A stretch of 64,000 nt of DNA from Phenylobacterium sp. (GCF_004799515.1 NZ_SSMX01000007.1:1-64000), one strand, 5' to 3'; positions 52,306 to 62,234 are shown, counted from the stretch's first letter. Program-made: numbers and translations. Notes: generated by a model from the sequence alone, not told the origin.

Positions 52306-54035
52306 TAGCCGAAGGTGAAGGCGAAGGCCTGGACGCCGGGGTCGAGGAACTCGATCTCGAACGTGCGGTCCTTCACCGGGCCCTTCTGGCGGACCAGCTG
52401 ATAGAGCCTTTGGCTGGTCACCACGCCAGAGCCGTCGGCGGCGGCGTCGACGCCGGCGTCCGCGCCCGGCGGCTTGCCGTCCAGGGTGATACGGTAGCGC
52501 ACCGGCTTGCCGCCCGCGGCCGGTCCCAGCACCAGGTGCAGGTCGCGGGCGTGGAAACGGTAGACGATCCCGGCCTGCGGCGCGCCGGACACCGCGTGTT
52601 CGCCGCCCACCGTCCAGACCCCGCTGTAGGCCCAGTGGTTGAGCGCGCCGGGCATGACGCCCACGTAGTCGGTGCGCTTGTCGGCGATCAGGCCATCCTT
52701 GTTGGCGTTGCCGGCGGCCTTGTCCGAGCCGAGGTAGGTCTCCGGCGAGAGCTGGTCGGGGACGTCGGCCGCCGCCATGGCGCCGCCGCCGGCCACGGCC
52801 ACCGTGCCGGCGTTCAGGCCCTTGGCGCCGTTCTCGATGAGCAGCTGCTTGATGATCCGCTCGGAGCCGTCGTAGTCGCCCTCGCCGTAGTGGTGGGCGC
52901 GGATGCGGCCCTGGCCGTCGATGAAATAGTGCGCCGGCCAGTAACTGTTCTTGAAGGCGTTCCAGATGGTCAGGTTGTTGTCGACGGCGACGGGGTAGGT
53001 GATCCCCAGGTCGTGGACCGCCTTCTTGACGTTGGCGATGTCGTGCTCGAAGGCGAACTCCGGCGCGTGCACCCCGATCACCACCAGGCCCTTGTCTGCG
53101 TATTTCTTCGACCAGGCCTCGACGTAGGGCAGCGAGCGCAGGCAGTTGATGCAGGAGTAGGTCCAGAAGTCGACGACGACGACCTTGCCGCGCAGGCCCT
53201 CGCGGGTCAGCGGCGGGGAGTTGATCCATTCGACGGCGCCGGCGAGCGGCGGCGCCAGGCCTTCCACCGGCAGGGGCTGGCCGGCGGCGACCATGGCCGA
53301 GCTCTTCGGCCCGACGCCCAGGCGGGTGAGCAGGCCTTGCTCCAGCTTCGAGGTGCTGGCCAGGGACAGCTTGGTCAGCACGCCGGTGTCGAAGCCGAGC
53401 GCTATGGCCGCGACGGCGACCAGCACCACGACGCCCAGCGCGCGGCGCACCCACTCACTGGCCCCCAGCGACTTCTTCATGGCCGCGAACACGCGTCCGC
53501 CGACCAGCAGGGCCAGCGCCAGCGAGGTCGCCGCGCCGGCGGCGTAGGCGAGCAGTAGGAACGAGGTCTTGACGCTGGCGCCCTGCAGGGCCGCGCCGGT
53601 CAGCACCAGGCCCAGGATCGGCCCGGCGCAGGGCGCCCAGAGCAGGCCCGTCGCGACGCCCAACAGGAAGGAGGCGCCGGCGCCCGAGCCCGGCCCGCCG
53701 CGCGAGGCGCTTTCCGACAGCCGCGAGCCCAGGGCCACCAGCGGCCGGGTCGCCCGGTCGGCGAGGCTGGGGAACAGGAGCAGCAGGCCGAACGCCGCCA
53801 GGATCACCAGGGCCGCGATGCGCCCGACGCTGTTGGCCTGCACCGCCCAGCCGCCGCCGACGGCGGCCAGGCTGGCCACGGCGGCGAAGGTGATCGCCAT
53901 CCCGGCCAGTAGCGGAAGCCCGCTTTTGACGAAGGGCTTGTCGGCGCGGGCGAAGACGAAGGGCAGCACCGGCAGGATGCACGGGCTGACGATCGTCAGG
54001 GCGCCGCCCAGGTAGGCGAGGATGAACAACAGCAT
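52305..54035 (-). CDS. DipZ-type protein: CcdA membrane domain, thioredoxin domain, C-terminal domain
   Basis: This 576-residue protein joins three parts. Residues 1-200 are a CcdA-like electron channel with Cys19 in SPCILPVLPF and the second Cys in LWAPCAGPILG. Residues about 255-410 are a TlpA-like thioredoxin with CINC at 295-298. The C-terminal 150 residues (AVSGAPQAGIVYRFHARDLH) form the beta-rich domain of DipZ proteins. It should pass reducing power from the cytoplasm to envelope targets. A sigma-F-like promoter precedes it, and it is divergent from a dehydrogenase/cytochrome c fusion. Confidence 0.9.
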   Translation of the reverse strand: MLLFILAYLGGALTIVSPCILPVLPFVFARADKPFVKSGLPLLAGMAITFAAVASLAAVGGGWAVQANSVGRIAALVILAAFGLLLLFPSLADRATRPLVALGSRLSESASRGGPGSGAGASFLLGVATGLLWAPCAGPILGLVLTGAALQGASVKTSFLLLAYAAGAATSLALALLVGGRVFAAMKKSLGASEWVRRALGVVVLVAVAAIALGFDTGVLTKLSLASTSKLEQGLLTRLGVGPKSSAMVAAGQPLPVEGLAPPLAGAVEWINSPPLTREGLRGKVVVVDFWTYSCINCLRSLPYVEAWSKKYADKGLVVIGVHAPEFAFEHDIANVKKAVHDLGITYPVAVDNNLTIWNAFKNSYWPAHYFIDGQGRIRAHHYGEGDYDGSERIIKQLLIENGAKGLNAGTVAVAGGGAMAAADVPDQLSPETYLGSDKAAGNANKDGLIADKRTDYVGVMPGALNHWAYSGVWTVGGEHAVSGAPQAGIVYRFHARDLHLVLGPAAGGKPVRYRITLDGKPPGADAGVDAAADGSGVVTSQRLYQLVRQKGPVKDRTFEIEFLDPGVQAFAFTFG

Positions 54036-54078
54036 GAACCCAAGGGCCTTTCAGGTCGGCGAACGACGCGATAGGAAG

Positions 54079-54103
54079 TTCGCATAGATATCGGGAAGGT
54101 TAC
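54079..54103 (-). promoter_or_regulatory. Sigma-F-like (ECF) promoter of dipZ
   Basis: On the minus strand GTAACC (54103-54098) is followed after 15 bases by CGAA (54082-54079). The motif reported for Caulobacter SigF, as I recall it, is GTAACC-N16-CGAA, so only the spacing differs. The predicted start leaves a leader of about 35 bases before dipZ. Confidence 0.45.
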
Positions 54104-54118
54104 GAGGGGGAAGACGCC

Positions 54119-55873
54119 ATGGGCCTGGATGGACGCTGGACGCCGTCTCGATCGGTGCTGCTGGGGATGGCCGCCGTCGCGGTCGGCGGGACGCTGGGAT
54201 CGCTGGCGATCCACGGCGCGACCCAGGCCGCGCCCGCCAAGGCCGGCGGCGCGAGCTGCTCCAACGCGGGCATCGGCATCACGCTCCCGCCCGGCTTCTG
54301 CGCCACGGTGTTCGCCGACAACCTGGGCAACACCCGCCACATCGTCGTGGCCGCCGACGGCACGGTCTACGCCAACACCTGGAACGGCTCGTCATACTTC
54401 CGCGGCACCACCGGCAATCCGGGTGGCTTCCTGGTCGCCCTGCAGGACACCCACCATGACGGCAAGGCCGACAAGGTCACCTACTTCGGCATGACCCCGG
54501 CCGAAGGCTCCAAGGGCGGCACCGGCATCGGCCTCTACAAGAACGCCGTCTACGCCGAGATGAACGACGAGATCGTCCGCTATCCGCTGGCCGCCGGCTC
54601 CGACGTGCCGACCGGCAAGCCGGAAGTCGTGCTGTCGGGCATGCCGCTGGGCGGCGACCACCCGATGCATCCTTTCGCGATCAATGCGAAGGGCGAGATG
54701 TTCGTCGACATGGGCACGGCCACCAACTCCTGCCAGCCGAAGAACCGCCAGCCCGGCGTGCCCGGCGCCGAGCCCTGCGTCGAGAAGGAGACCCGCGGCG
54801 GCACCTGGCTCTATTCCGCCGACAAGCTGGACCAAAAGTTCTCGCCGGCCGAGCGCTACATCACCGGCCTGCGCAACGGCATGGGCCTGTCGTTCGACGC
54901 CCAAGGGCGCCTCTACGCCACCCAGCACGGCCGCGACCAGCTGATCCAGAACTGGGGCAAGCTCTATCCGGATGTTAAGCAGACCGTCGAACTGCCGTCC
55001 GAGGAGCTGGTGCTGGAGACCAAGGGCGCCGATTTCGGCTGGCCCAACTGCTACTACGACAACTTCCAGAAGAAGCTGGTGCTGGCGCCGGAATACGGCG
55101 GCGACGGCGGCAAGACGGTGGGCGTTTGCGCCAGCAAGTCCGCGCCCGTGGCGGCCTTCCCGGCCCACTGGGCGCCCAACGACATGACCATCTACAAGGC
55201 CAAGGCCTTCCCGGCGGCCTATCAGGGCGGCGCCTTCATCGCCTTCCACGGCTCCTGGAACCGCTCGCCCGAGGCGCAGGACGGCTTCAACGTGGTGTTC
55301 CAGCCCCTGAAGGACGGCAAGGCCAGCGGGGCCTACATCGTGTTCGCCGACGGTTTCGCCGGTCCGAACAAGGCCTCGGGCAAGGCGATCTTCCGCCCGA
55401 CCGGCGTGGCGGTCGGCCCGGACGGGGCGCTCTACATCTCGGAAGACACCAAGGGCCGCATCTGGAAGGTGACCTACCAGGGCCCGCCCGGCGCGCCGCT
55501 GACGCCCGCGCCCGAGCCCACCTATGCGGCGCAGGCTCCGGCTGCAGCCGAAGGCGGCGCCGGCCTGCCGGTCCCGCCCGGGGCCACGGCCGATCAGGTC
55601 GCCAAGGGGATGGCGCTGTTCAAGGCCGGCTCCTGCGGCGGCTGCCACGGCGCCGACGCCACGGGCGGCTCGATCGGTCCGCCGCTCAACACCGGCAGCC
55701 CGATCTGGACCGACGGCAGCCTGGGCTCGATCAAGGACCTCATCGCCAAGGGCGTGCCGCAGCCCAAGCAGTACCGCAGCCCGATGCCGCCTGAAGGTGG
55801 GGCGCAATTCTCCGACGACGACCTGAACGCGGTCGCGGCCTACGTCTGGGCCGTCGGCCACCAGAAAAAATAA
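54119..55873 (+). CDS. Sorbosone dehydrogenase-like protein fused to cytochrome c
   Basis: This 584-residue protein has an N-terminal membrane signal (RSVLLGMAAVAVGGTLGSLA) and a large beta-propeller of the PQQ-dependent sugar/L-sorbosone dehydrogenase family (GITLPPGFCATVFADNLGNT, AERYITGLRNGMGLSFDAQG, KGADFGWPNCYYDN). A C-terminal class I cytochrome c follows with CGGCH at 506-510 and a Met ligand in SPMPPEGG near 557. It likely oxidises a periplasmic sugar or polyol and passes electrons to the respiratory chain. Whether PQQ is bound is not clear from sequence. Confidence 0.88.
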   Translation: MGLDGRWTPSRSVLLGMAAVAVGGTLGSLAIHGATQAAPAKAGGASCSNAGIGITLPPGFCATVFADNLGNTRHIVVAADGTVYANTWNGSSYFRGTTGNPGGFLVALQDTHHDGKADKVTYFGMTPAEGSKGGTGIGLYKNAVYAEMNDEIVRYPLAAGSDVPTGKPEVVLSGMPLGGDHPMHPFAINAKGEMFVDMGTATNSCQPKNRQPGVPGAEPCVEKETRGGTWLYSADKLDQKFSPAERYITGLRNGMGLSFDAQGRLYATQHGRDQLIQNWGKLYPDVKQTVELPSEELVLETKGADFGWPNCYYDNFQKKLVLAPEYGGDGGKTVGVCASKSAPVAAFPAHWAPNDMTIYKAKAFPAAYQGGAFIAFHGSWNRSPEAQDGFNVVFQPLKDGKASGAYIVFADGFAGPNKASGKAIFRPTGVAVGPDGALYISEDTKGRIWKVTYQGPPGAPLTPAPEPTYAAQAPAAAEGGAGLPVPPGATADQVAKGMALFKAGSCGGCHGADATGGSIGPPLNTGSPIWTDGSLGSIKDLIAKGVPQPKQYRSPMPPEGGAQFSDDDLNAVAAYVWAVGHQKK

Positions 55874-55899
55874 TCAAGGGACCTGGGAGGGAACCACCG

Positions 55900-56562
55900 A
55901 TGACCAAGACGATCCGTATCGCGGCCGCCTGCGCCGTCGTTCTGGGCCTGGCCGCCACACCGGCCCTGGCTCAGGTCCACCGCTCGAACCCCGGCGATCC
56001 TGACGCGAAGACGGCGTTGGACCTGATGCCGGGCAAGGGCAAGCTCACCGTCACCACGCCCGCCTTCAAGGAGGGCGAGCAGATCCCCTTCGAGAACACC
56101 CAGTACCGGACCAACACCTTCCCGGGCCTGACGTGGAGCAAGGGGCCGTCGGGGACGAAGTCCTATGTGCTGATCATGCAGGACAACACGCTGATCCTGC
56201 GCGGCGCGCCGATCCTGCACTGGACGCTGATCAACATCCCGGCCAGCGTCACCAAGCTGGCTCCCGGCATGGCGCCCGACGGTAATCCGCCCGGCTCGTC
56301 CTACGGGCCGAACTACATGGGCGCGTCCAAGCCCTACACCGGCCCGCGCACCCCGCCGGGCCCGGGCGACAACTACCACTTCGAGATCTTCGCCCTCGAC
56401 ACCACTATCCCTGACGAGGGCAAGTCCGACTATGCGGCGATCACCAAGGCGATGGACGGCCACGTGCTGGCCAGCGGCGAGGTGGTGGGCCACGGCATCG
56501 CCGACCCCAACGCCCCGCCGCCCGCGCCGCGTCCGGCGGCGGCTGCGACGCCGAAGCAGTAG
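55900..56562 (+). CDS. YbhB/YbcL-type PEBP protein, exported
   Basis: This 220-residue protein has a signal peptide (MTKTIRIAAACAVVLGLAAT, cleavage at ALAQ) and a phosphatidylethanolamine-binding-protein fold. The marker phrases are FPGLTWSKGPSGTKSYVLIM, GAPILHWTLINIPASVTKLA, YTGPRTPPGPGDNYHFEIFA and the ending in GHGIADP. Bacterial members are of unknown function, perhaps binding small anions or phosphates. The Pro-rich C-terminal tail is extra. It follows the sorbosone-dehydrogenase-like gene by 26 bases, so the two are probably co-transcribed. Confidence 0.9.
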   Translation: MTKTIRIAAACAVVLGLAATPALAQVHRSNPGDPDAKTALDLMPGKGKLTVTTPAFKEGEQIPFENTQYRTNTFPGLTWSKGPSGTKSYVLIMQDNTLILRGAPILHWTLINIPASVTKLAPGMAPDGNPPGSSYGPNYMGASKPYTGPRTPPGPGDNYHFEIFALDTTIPDEGKSDYAAITKAMDGHVLASGEVVGHGIADPNAPPPAPRPAAAATPKQ

Positions 56563-56576
56563 GTTCCTGATTTAAG

Positions 56577-56705
56577 GCCGCTCATCCCGGCGAAGGCCGG
56601 GATCCAGATCTCGAACCGCAGTGGCGGATCGGATGGGCTCTGAGGTCATAGAACCCGCGCCCGGGGTCTTCCATCTGGGTCCCGGCCTTCGCCGGGACGA
56701 GCGGC
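56577..56705. repeat. Long intergenic palindromic repeat, copy 4
   Basis: The 33-base arms at 56577-56609 and 56673-56705 are complementary at 31 positions; both contain CCCGGCGAAGGCCGGGA or its complement. The 129-bp unit has the CTCATCC end and GGATCCAGAT/GGGTCCCGG core related to the copies at 9679, 33481 and 37430. It contains no gene and is the best-preserved copy. Confidence 0.85.
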
Positions 56706-56729
56706 TGTAATGACCCGGGGGTCCGAACC

Positions 56730-57521
56730 TCAAGCCATGAGCGCGCCGCGGCGCCGGGCGGACCGCAGGGTCGCGCCCAGACCGCCGAAGCCCAGCAGCA
56801 TCAGCGCCCAACTCGCAGGCTCCGGCACCCCGCCGTTGGCTCCGGTCGGCGGGCCCGCGCCGATGTCCGAGGGCACGTCGTACTTCAGGTTGTCGAGGGC
56901 GATGCCGTAGGGGTCGACGTTGGTGATCGACACGCCGCGAACGTCCTTGAGGCCGCCGTCGGTCTCGAAGCCGTAGGCGGCGCTGGACAGGTTGGTCAGG
57001 GTGATCGACTGCAGCAGGCTGCCGTCGTTGGCGTAAAAGCTCACTGTCGCGTCCCCGCCGTTGCCGCCGACCAGCTGGAAGCCGAACTGCGACTGGTCCG
57101 TGGAGAACAGGAACGAGACGGCGCCTTCGCCGATCCCGTCGTCGTTCGGGTAGCCGACGGGGCCATCGGGGGCCAGGACGTTGCTGCTGATCTCGGTGAA
57201 GATGTTGAGGTTCTGGTTGGGGGCGCCGGCCACCAGGGTCAGCGGCCCGGTCGGGTTGCCGGACAGGACATCGAAATTGCCGTTGTAGCTCAGGGTCTGG
57301 CCTTTGAAGCGCTCGGCGAAGGCCACGCCGTTGTCGACCACCACGCCGTCATAGTCGACGCCGACCCCGCCGTTGACGAAGCCGCCGGCCAAGTCATCGA
57401 AGGTCACCATCTGGCCGCCGGTCAAGGAATAGTAGGAGGTCTGGTTGATGGGATCGGCCATGGCGCAGGCCGGAAGCAACAGGCCCGCGGCCGCAGCCGC
57501 GGCGCAAAAGACGCTCTTCAT
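56730..57521 (-). CDS. PEPxxWA-CTERM sorting-domain protein
   Basis: This 263-residue exported protein has a signal peptide (MKSVFCAAAAAAGLLLPACA, cleavage near AMAD) and ends in PEPASWALMLLGFGGLGATL and RSARRRG, the PEP-CTERM tail: motif at 233-239, a hydrophobic helix and a basic cluster. The mature part is a beta-rich domain with many Gly, Asn and Asp (NNGVAF-like VVDNGVAFAERFKG, LGGNGGDATVSFYANDGSLL in part). Such proteins are processed by exosortase-type enzymes; none lies here. A hairpin lies 18 bases before its start. Confidence 0.85.
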   Translation of the reverse strand: MKSVFCAAAAAAGLLLPACAMADPINQTSYYSLTGGQMVTFDDLAGGFVNGGVGVDYDGVVVDNGVAFAERFKGQTLSYNGNFDVLSGNPTGPLTLVAGAPNQNLNIFTEISSNVLAPDGPVGYPNDDGIGEGAVSFLFSTDQSQFGFQLVGGNGGDATVSFYANDGSLLQSITLTNLSSAAYGFETDGGLKDVRGVSITNVDPYGIALDNLKYDVPSDIGAGPPTGANGGVPEPASWALMLLGFGGLGATLRSARRRGALMA

Positions 57522-57538
57522 TAGGTTCGGTCCAGACG

Positions 57539-57573
57539 GCGACGTGAAGGAAAATCCCAGCCTTCACCGTCGC
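57539..57573 (-). promoter_or_regulatory. Inverted repeat in the leader of the PEP-CTERM gene
   Basis: GCGACGTGAAGG (57539-57550) pairs with CCTTCACCGTCGC (57561-57573) with one bulged base. On the minus strand it ends 17 bases before the ATG at 57521. It could be a protein-binding site or a leader hairpin affecting translation. No T-run follows. Confidence 0.5.
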
Positions 57574-57760
57574 TTAGCGTGAGGCCGGCGCAGAGGGCTA
57601 GAGACGCGCCGATCTCCCTGCAAGCGACCTCTCTCAGGGTGCGAGCCGTTCGCGCCCGGCGACAGAAATTGCCGCCGGCGGCGCGGTTTTCTCCGTCCTG
57701 GGCTGCGCGGCGGGGCGATGCGCATGCAGGTCTTGTCGCGCCGGGACGCGTACCTAGGTT

Positions 57761-59401
57761 ATGAAGCCTTGGGGATTCGGGGTGGGGGTGGCTGTGGCGG
57801 AATTCACCGAGGTCGAGAAGCGCGTCACGCTCTGGGGCGTCGCCATCGTCTTCCTGCTGTCGGCGCTCGATCAGACGATCGTAGCGACGGCCATGCCGCG
57901 GATCATCGCGGAGCTGAACGGCCTGGCGCTCTACAGCTGGGTGACCACGGCCTACCTGCTGTCGTCGACGGTGATGGTGCCGATCTGGGGCAAGCTGGGC
58001 GACCTCTTCGGGCGCAAGCCCGTGCTCCTGGCCGGGATCACCATCTTCCTGGCGGGCTCGTGGCTGTCCGGCCTGTCGGGAGAGTTCGGGCCGTTGCCGC
58101 TGATCGGCGGGGGCATGGTGCAGCTGATCGTCTTCCGCGCCGTTCAGGGGATCGGCGGCGGGGCCTTGTTCACCACCGCCTTCGCCATCATCGGCGACCT
58201 CTATCCGCCACGCGAGCGGGGCAAGATCGGCGGCATGTTCGGCGCGGTATTTGGACTCTCCAGCACCATCGGCCCCCTGATCGGCGGCTATTTCACCGAC
58301 CACGGGACGGTCAGCCTGGCGGGGCATGTGATCGCCGGCTGGCGCTGGGTCTTCTACCTGAACCTGCCGCTGTCGCTGCTGTCGCTGTTCATGATCATCG
58401 TGAAGATGCCGAAGATGTCCCACCAGGCGAAGGGCAAGATCGACTTCATCGGCGCGGCCCTGATCATCGCCACGGTGGTGCCGCTGTTGCTGGCGCTGAC
58501 CTTCGGTGGGCACCAGTATCCCTGGCTCTCGCCGCAGGTGCTGGGGCTGTTCGCGGCCTCGGCGGCGGGCCTCATCCTCTACATCGTGGCCGAGCGGTTC
58601 GCCTCCGATCCGATCCTGCCGCTGGAGCTGTTCAAGAACAGGGTGTTCTCCACCGCCAACCTAGCGGGCTTCCTGGTCTCCATGTCGTTCATGAGCACGG
58701 TGGCCTTCCTGCCGCTGTTCCAGCAGTTGGGGCAGGGCGTGGCGGCGACCACCAGCGGGCTCGCCAGCCTGCCGCTGATGTTCGGGCTGTTCGGCTCCTC
58801 GATCCTCGTCGGCCGGCGGGTCAGCCAGACCGGCAAGTACAAGGGCTATATGATCGGCGGCATCATCCTGACCTTCCTGGGCATCTGGCTGCTCAGCCGC
58901 ATGCATGCCGACACCAGCCGGCTGGACCTCGCCTGGCGGATGCTGGTGCTGGGCGTCGGCCTGGGTCCGGGCCAGAGCCTGTTCTCGCTGGTGATCCAGA
59001 ACGCCATGCCGATCAGCCAGCTGGGGGTGGTGACGTCCTCCAGCCAGTTCTTCCGCCAGATCGGCTCGACCATGGGGGTGGCGATCTTCGGCACCTTCCT
59101 GACCGCCAACCTGAACTCGGGGCTGGGCAAGATCATGCCGGGCGTCGACGTGGGCAAGCTCAGGGCCATGGGCGGGGCGGCGCATGCCGGGGCGGCGCCG
59201 GTGCTGCCGATGTTCGTCAAGGTGATCATCTCCGACGCGATCACCGGGGTGTTCTTCCTGGGCCTCTATGTGGTGGCCGTGGCCTTCCTGGTGACGTTGT
59301 TGATCCCGTACGTGCCGATGCGCGACCACAGCCTGATGGGCGCCCAGGCCTCGCCGGAGAAGGACGGCGACACCGTGATCCCCGCCGAGGCGCACCTGTA
59401 G
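57761..59401 (+). CDS. MFS transporter, DHA2 (14-helix) drug efflux type
   Basis: This 546-residue protein is an inner-membrane proton antiporter with about 14 membrane segments. The DHA2 motifs are present: motif [13 protein letters not shown], the D1 motif [17 protein letters not shown] and motif C around [16 protein letters not shown]. The long loop after helix 2 ([16 protein letters not shown]) is slightly longer than usual. It probably exports toxic compounds; the substrate is not known. The start may be ATG 57761 or GTG 57794, which has a G-rich stretch before it. Confidence 0.9.
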   Translation: MKPWGFGVGVAVAEFTEVEKRVTLWGVAIVFLLSALDQTIVATAMPRIIAELNGLALYSWVTTAYLLSSTVMVPIWGKLGDLFGRKPVLLAGITIFLAGSWLSGLSGEFGPLPLIGGGMVQLIVFRAVQGIGGGALFTTAFAIIGDLYPPRERGKIGGMFGAVFGLSSTIGPLIGGYFTDHGTVSLAGHVIAGWRWVFYLNLPLSLLSLFMIIVKMPKMSHQAKGKIDFIGAALIIATVVPLLLALTFGGHQYPWLSPQVLGLFAASAAGLILYIVAERFASDPILPLELFKNRVFSTANLAGFLVSMSFMSTVAFLPLFQQLGQGVAATTSGLASLPLMFGLFGSSILVGRRVSQTGKYKGYMIGGIILTFLGIWLLSRMHADTSRLDLAWRMLVLGVGLGPGQSLFSLVIQNAMPISQLGVVTSSSQFFRQIGSTMGVAIFGTFLTANLNSGLGKIMPGVDVGKLRAMGGAAHAGAAPVLPMFVKVIISDAITGVFFLGLYVVAVAFLVTLLIPYVPMRDHSLMGAQASPEKDGDTVIPAEAHL

Positions 59402-59404
59402 GCG

Positions 59405-59797
59405 CTAGGCCTCGGAGCGGCCGTAGGGGTCGCGATCGCGGTCGTATCGCCTCGTGAGCGGAAACGGCGGCAGCCAGGCTTCGCGGCGGACGATCCAGCT
59501 TTCGTAGGTGGGCGTCAGCTGGTCGGGCGCGTCCAGGGCGCCCAGGTTCACTTCGACCTCGTCGACGGTGCGCGCGAAGACCGACGAGCCGCAGCGGGGG
59601 CAGAAGAACCGGCCGGCGTAGTCGCGGGTCTCGCCCTCGATCGTCACCGCATCCTCAGGGTAGATCGCCGAGGCATGGAACAGCGCGCCATGATGCTTGC
59701 GGCAGTCGAGGCAGTGGCAAAGGCCGACACGGTAGGGGCGTCCCGACGCCACGATCCGCACGGCGCCGCACAGGCAACCACCCGTGACCCGATCCAT
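59405..59797 (-). CDS. GFA family zinc protein
   Basis: This 130-residue protein has the glutathione-dependent formaldehyde-activating (GFA) cysteine pattern: GGCLCGAVR, CHCLDCRKHHGALF and FFCPRCGSSVFA. These bind two zincs in the CENP-V/GFA fold. Original family members join formaldehyde to glutathione, but many relatives have no proven activity, so function is not claimed. It is convergent with the efflux gene, with four bases between stops. Confidence 0.9.
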   Translation of the reverse strand: MDRVTGGCLCGAVRIVASGRPYRVGLCHCLDCRKHHGALFHASAIYPEDAVTIEGETRDYAGRFFCPRCGSSVFARTVDEVEVNLGALDAPDQLTPTYESWIVRREAWLPPFPLTRRYDRDRDPYGRSEA

Positions 59798-59837
59798 GCT
59801 GCGTCTCCCCGAAAATCAACCGACCGGAACGGCGCGC

Positions 59838-61295
59838 CTAGGCCTTCAGCTGCCCGGCCAGGAACTTCTTCACGCCCTCGCCGTAGGGCGGACGCAGCGC
59901 CTTCATCGGGCCGAGGTCCTTCTTGATCTGGCGGTAGACGGACTTCCGGTGGCTGAACTCTCGGAAGCCGTCGACGCCGTGATAGCTGCCCATGCCGGAG
60001 GGGCCGACGCCGCCGAACGGCAGGTCCTCCATGGCCACGTGGAAAATCACGTCGTTGACCGTCACCCCGCCGGAGGTGGTCTGGCGCAACACCTTGGCCT
60101 CCTCGTCGGCGTCGGCGCCGAAGTAGTAGAGGCCGAGCGGCCGGTCGTGGGCGTTGACGTAGGCGATGGCCTCGTCGACCGAGCGATAGGTCATCACCGG
60201 CAGGACCGGGCCGAAAATCTCCTCCTGCATCACCTTCATCTCGTCGGTGGGATTGAGGATCAGGGTCGGCGGGATCTTGCGGTGCTCCTGTTGGCTGAAG
60301 TCCTCGCCGGCCGGGTTGATCTCGACGATCTCGGCCCCCTTGGCGCGGGCGTCGTCGACGTAGCCCTTGATCCGCTCGTAGTGCCGCTCGGCGATCACGG
60401 CGGTGTAGTCGGGGTTGTCCTTGATGGTCGGGAACATCTGTGTCACCGCCGCCGTGGCCTCCTTGACGAAGGCGCCCACCTGGTCAGCCGGGGCCATGAC
60501 ATAGTCGGGGGCCAGGCAGATCTGGCCGGCGTTCATGGTCTTGCCGGCCATGATGCGGGCGGCGGAGGTGGCGTAGTCGGCGGACTTGCCGAGGATCACC
60601 GGGCTCTTGCCGCCCAGCTCCAGGGTGAGCGGCACGAGGTTGGCGGCGGCCGCCTTCATGACGTGGCGGGCGATGGAGGTCGCCCCGGTAAACACCAGGT
60701 GGTCGAAGGCCAGTTCGGAGAAGGCCTGGCCCACGTCCGGGCCGCCGGGGAAGACGGCGATCTCCTCCTCGTCGAAGGCCTCGGCGAACATCTTCGCCAT
60801 CAGCTCGGAAGTGGCGGGGGTGAACTCGGACGGCTTGATCATCGCCCGGTTGCCGGCCGCCAGCACCCCGGCCAGGGGCGCGAAGGTCAGGTTCACCGGG
60901 AAGTTCCAGGGGCTGATGATGCCGATGACGCCCTTGGGCTGGTAGAGGATCTCGGCCTTGGCGCCCATCAGGCCCAGGATGGCGGGCGTGGTCTTGCGCT
61001 TCTCCGGCTTCATCCAGGCCTTCAGGTGGGCCTTGGCGTGCTTCATGGGGCCCAGAGAGGCGCCCAGGTCGGTGATGCCGCTGACCGCCTCGGCGCGGGC
61101 GCCGAAGTCCTGGGTCAGGGCGGCGACGATGGCGTCACTGTGTCTCAGCAGGGTCGCCACGGCCCGGTCGATGCGGTCGATGCGCGCCTCGGCGCTGGGT
61201 GCGCCGTCGCGGATGTGGGCGGCCTTCTGGCGGCGCAGGACGTCCGCCATCCGTTGGGCTTCGCCGGCGGTCTCGATCTTCGGCGCGACGCTCAT
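59838..61295 (-). CDS. calB: Coniferyl aldehyde dehydrogenase-type ALDH
   Basis: This 485-residue NAD-dependent dehydrogenase has the general-base motif LELGGKSPVILG and catalytic Cys260 in MNAGQICLAPDYV, and the substrate-side phrases IGIISPWNFPVNLTFAPLAG and FGGVGPSGMGSYHGVDGF. It is shorter than typical aldehyde dehydrogenases at the N-terminus and belongs to the coniferyl aldehyde/fatty aldehyde class 3-like group. It probably oxidises lignin-derived or aliphatic aldehydes to acids. A palindrome lies directly before its ribosome-binding site, suggesting repression by a dimeric regulator. Confidence 0.85.
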   Translation of the reverse strand: MSVAPKIETAGEAQRMADVLRRQKAAHIRDGAPSAEARIDRIDRAVATLLRHSDAIVAALTQDFGARAEAVSGITDLGASLGPMKHAKAHLKAWMKPEKRKTTPAILGLMGAKAEILYQPKGVIGIISPWNFPVNLTFAPLAGVLAAGNRAMIKPSEFTPATSELMAKMFAEAFDEEEIAVFPGGPDVGQAFSELAFDHLVFTGATSIARHVMKAAAANLVPLTLELGGKSPVILGKSADYATSAARIMAGKTMNAGQICLAPDYVMAPADQVGAFVKEATAAVTQMFPTIKDNPDYTAVIAERHYERIKGYVDDARAKGAEIVEINPAGEDFSQQEHRKIPPTLILNPTDEMKVMQEEIFGPVLPVMTYRSVDEAIAYVNAHDRPLGLYYFGADADEEAKVLRQTTSGGVTVNDVIFHVAMEDLPFGGVGPSGMGSYHGVDGFREFSHRKSVYRQIKKDLGPMKALRPPYGEGVKKFLAGQLKA

Positions 61296-61307
61296 GGCCG
61301 ATCCTCC

Positions 61308-61322
61308 CTTATCGTTGATAAG
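61308..61322. promoter_or_regulatory. Palindromic operator before coniferyl aldehyde dehydrogenase gene
   Basis: CTTATCGTTGATAAG has exact six-base arms around GTT. On the minus strand it ends directly beside GGAGG and 12 bases before the ATG at 61295. A bound dimer would cover the start region. The arms TTATC/GATAA resemble TetR-type sites. No regulator gene adjoins it. Confidence 0.6.
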
Positions 61323-61388
61323 ACGGTGGACCGACGTTCGGCGGTGAGCAAGCGGGAAGCCGCGGGCAGGGGCGCCTAAGGCCGACGC

Positions 61389-62234
<846 letters not shown>

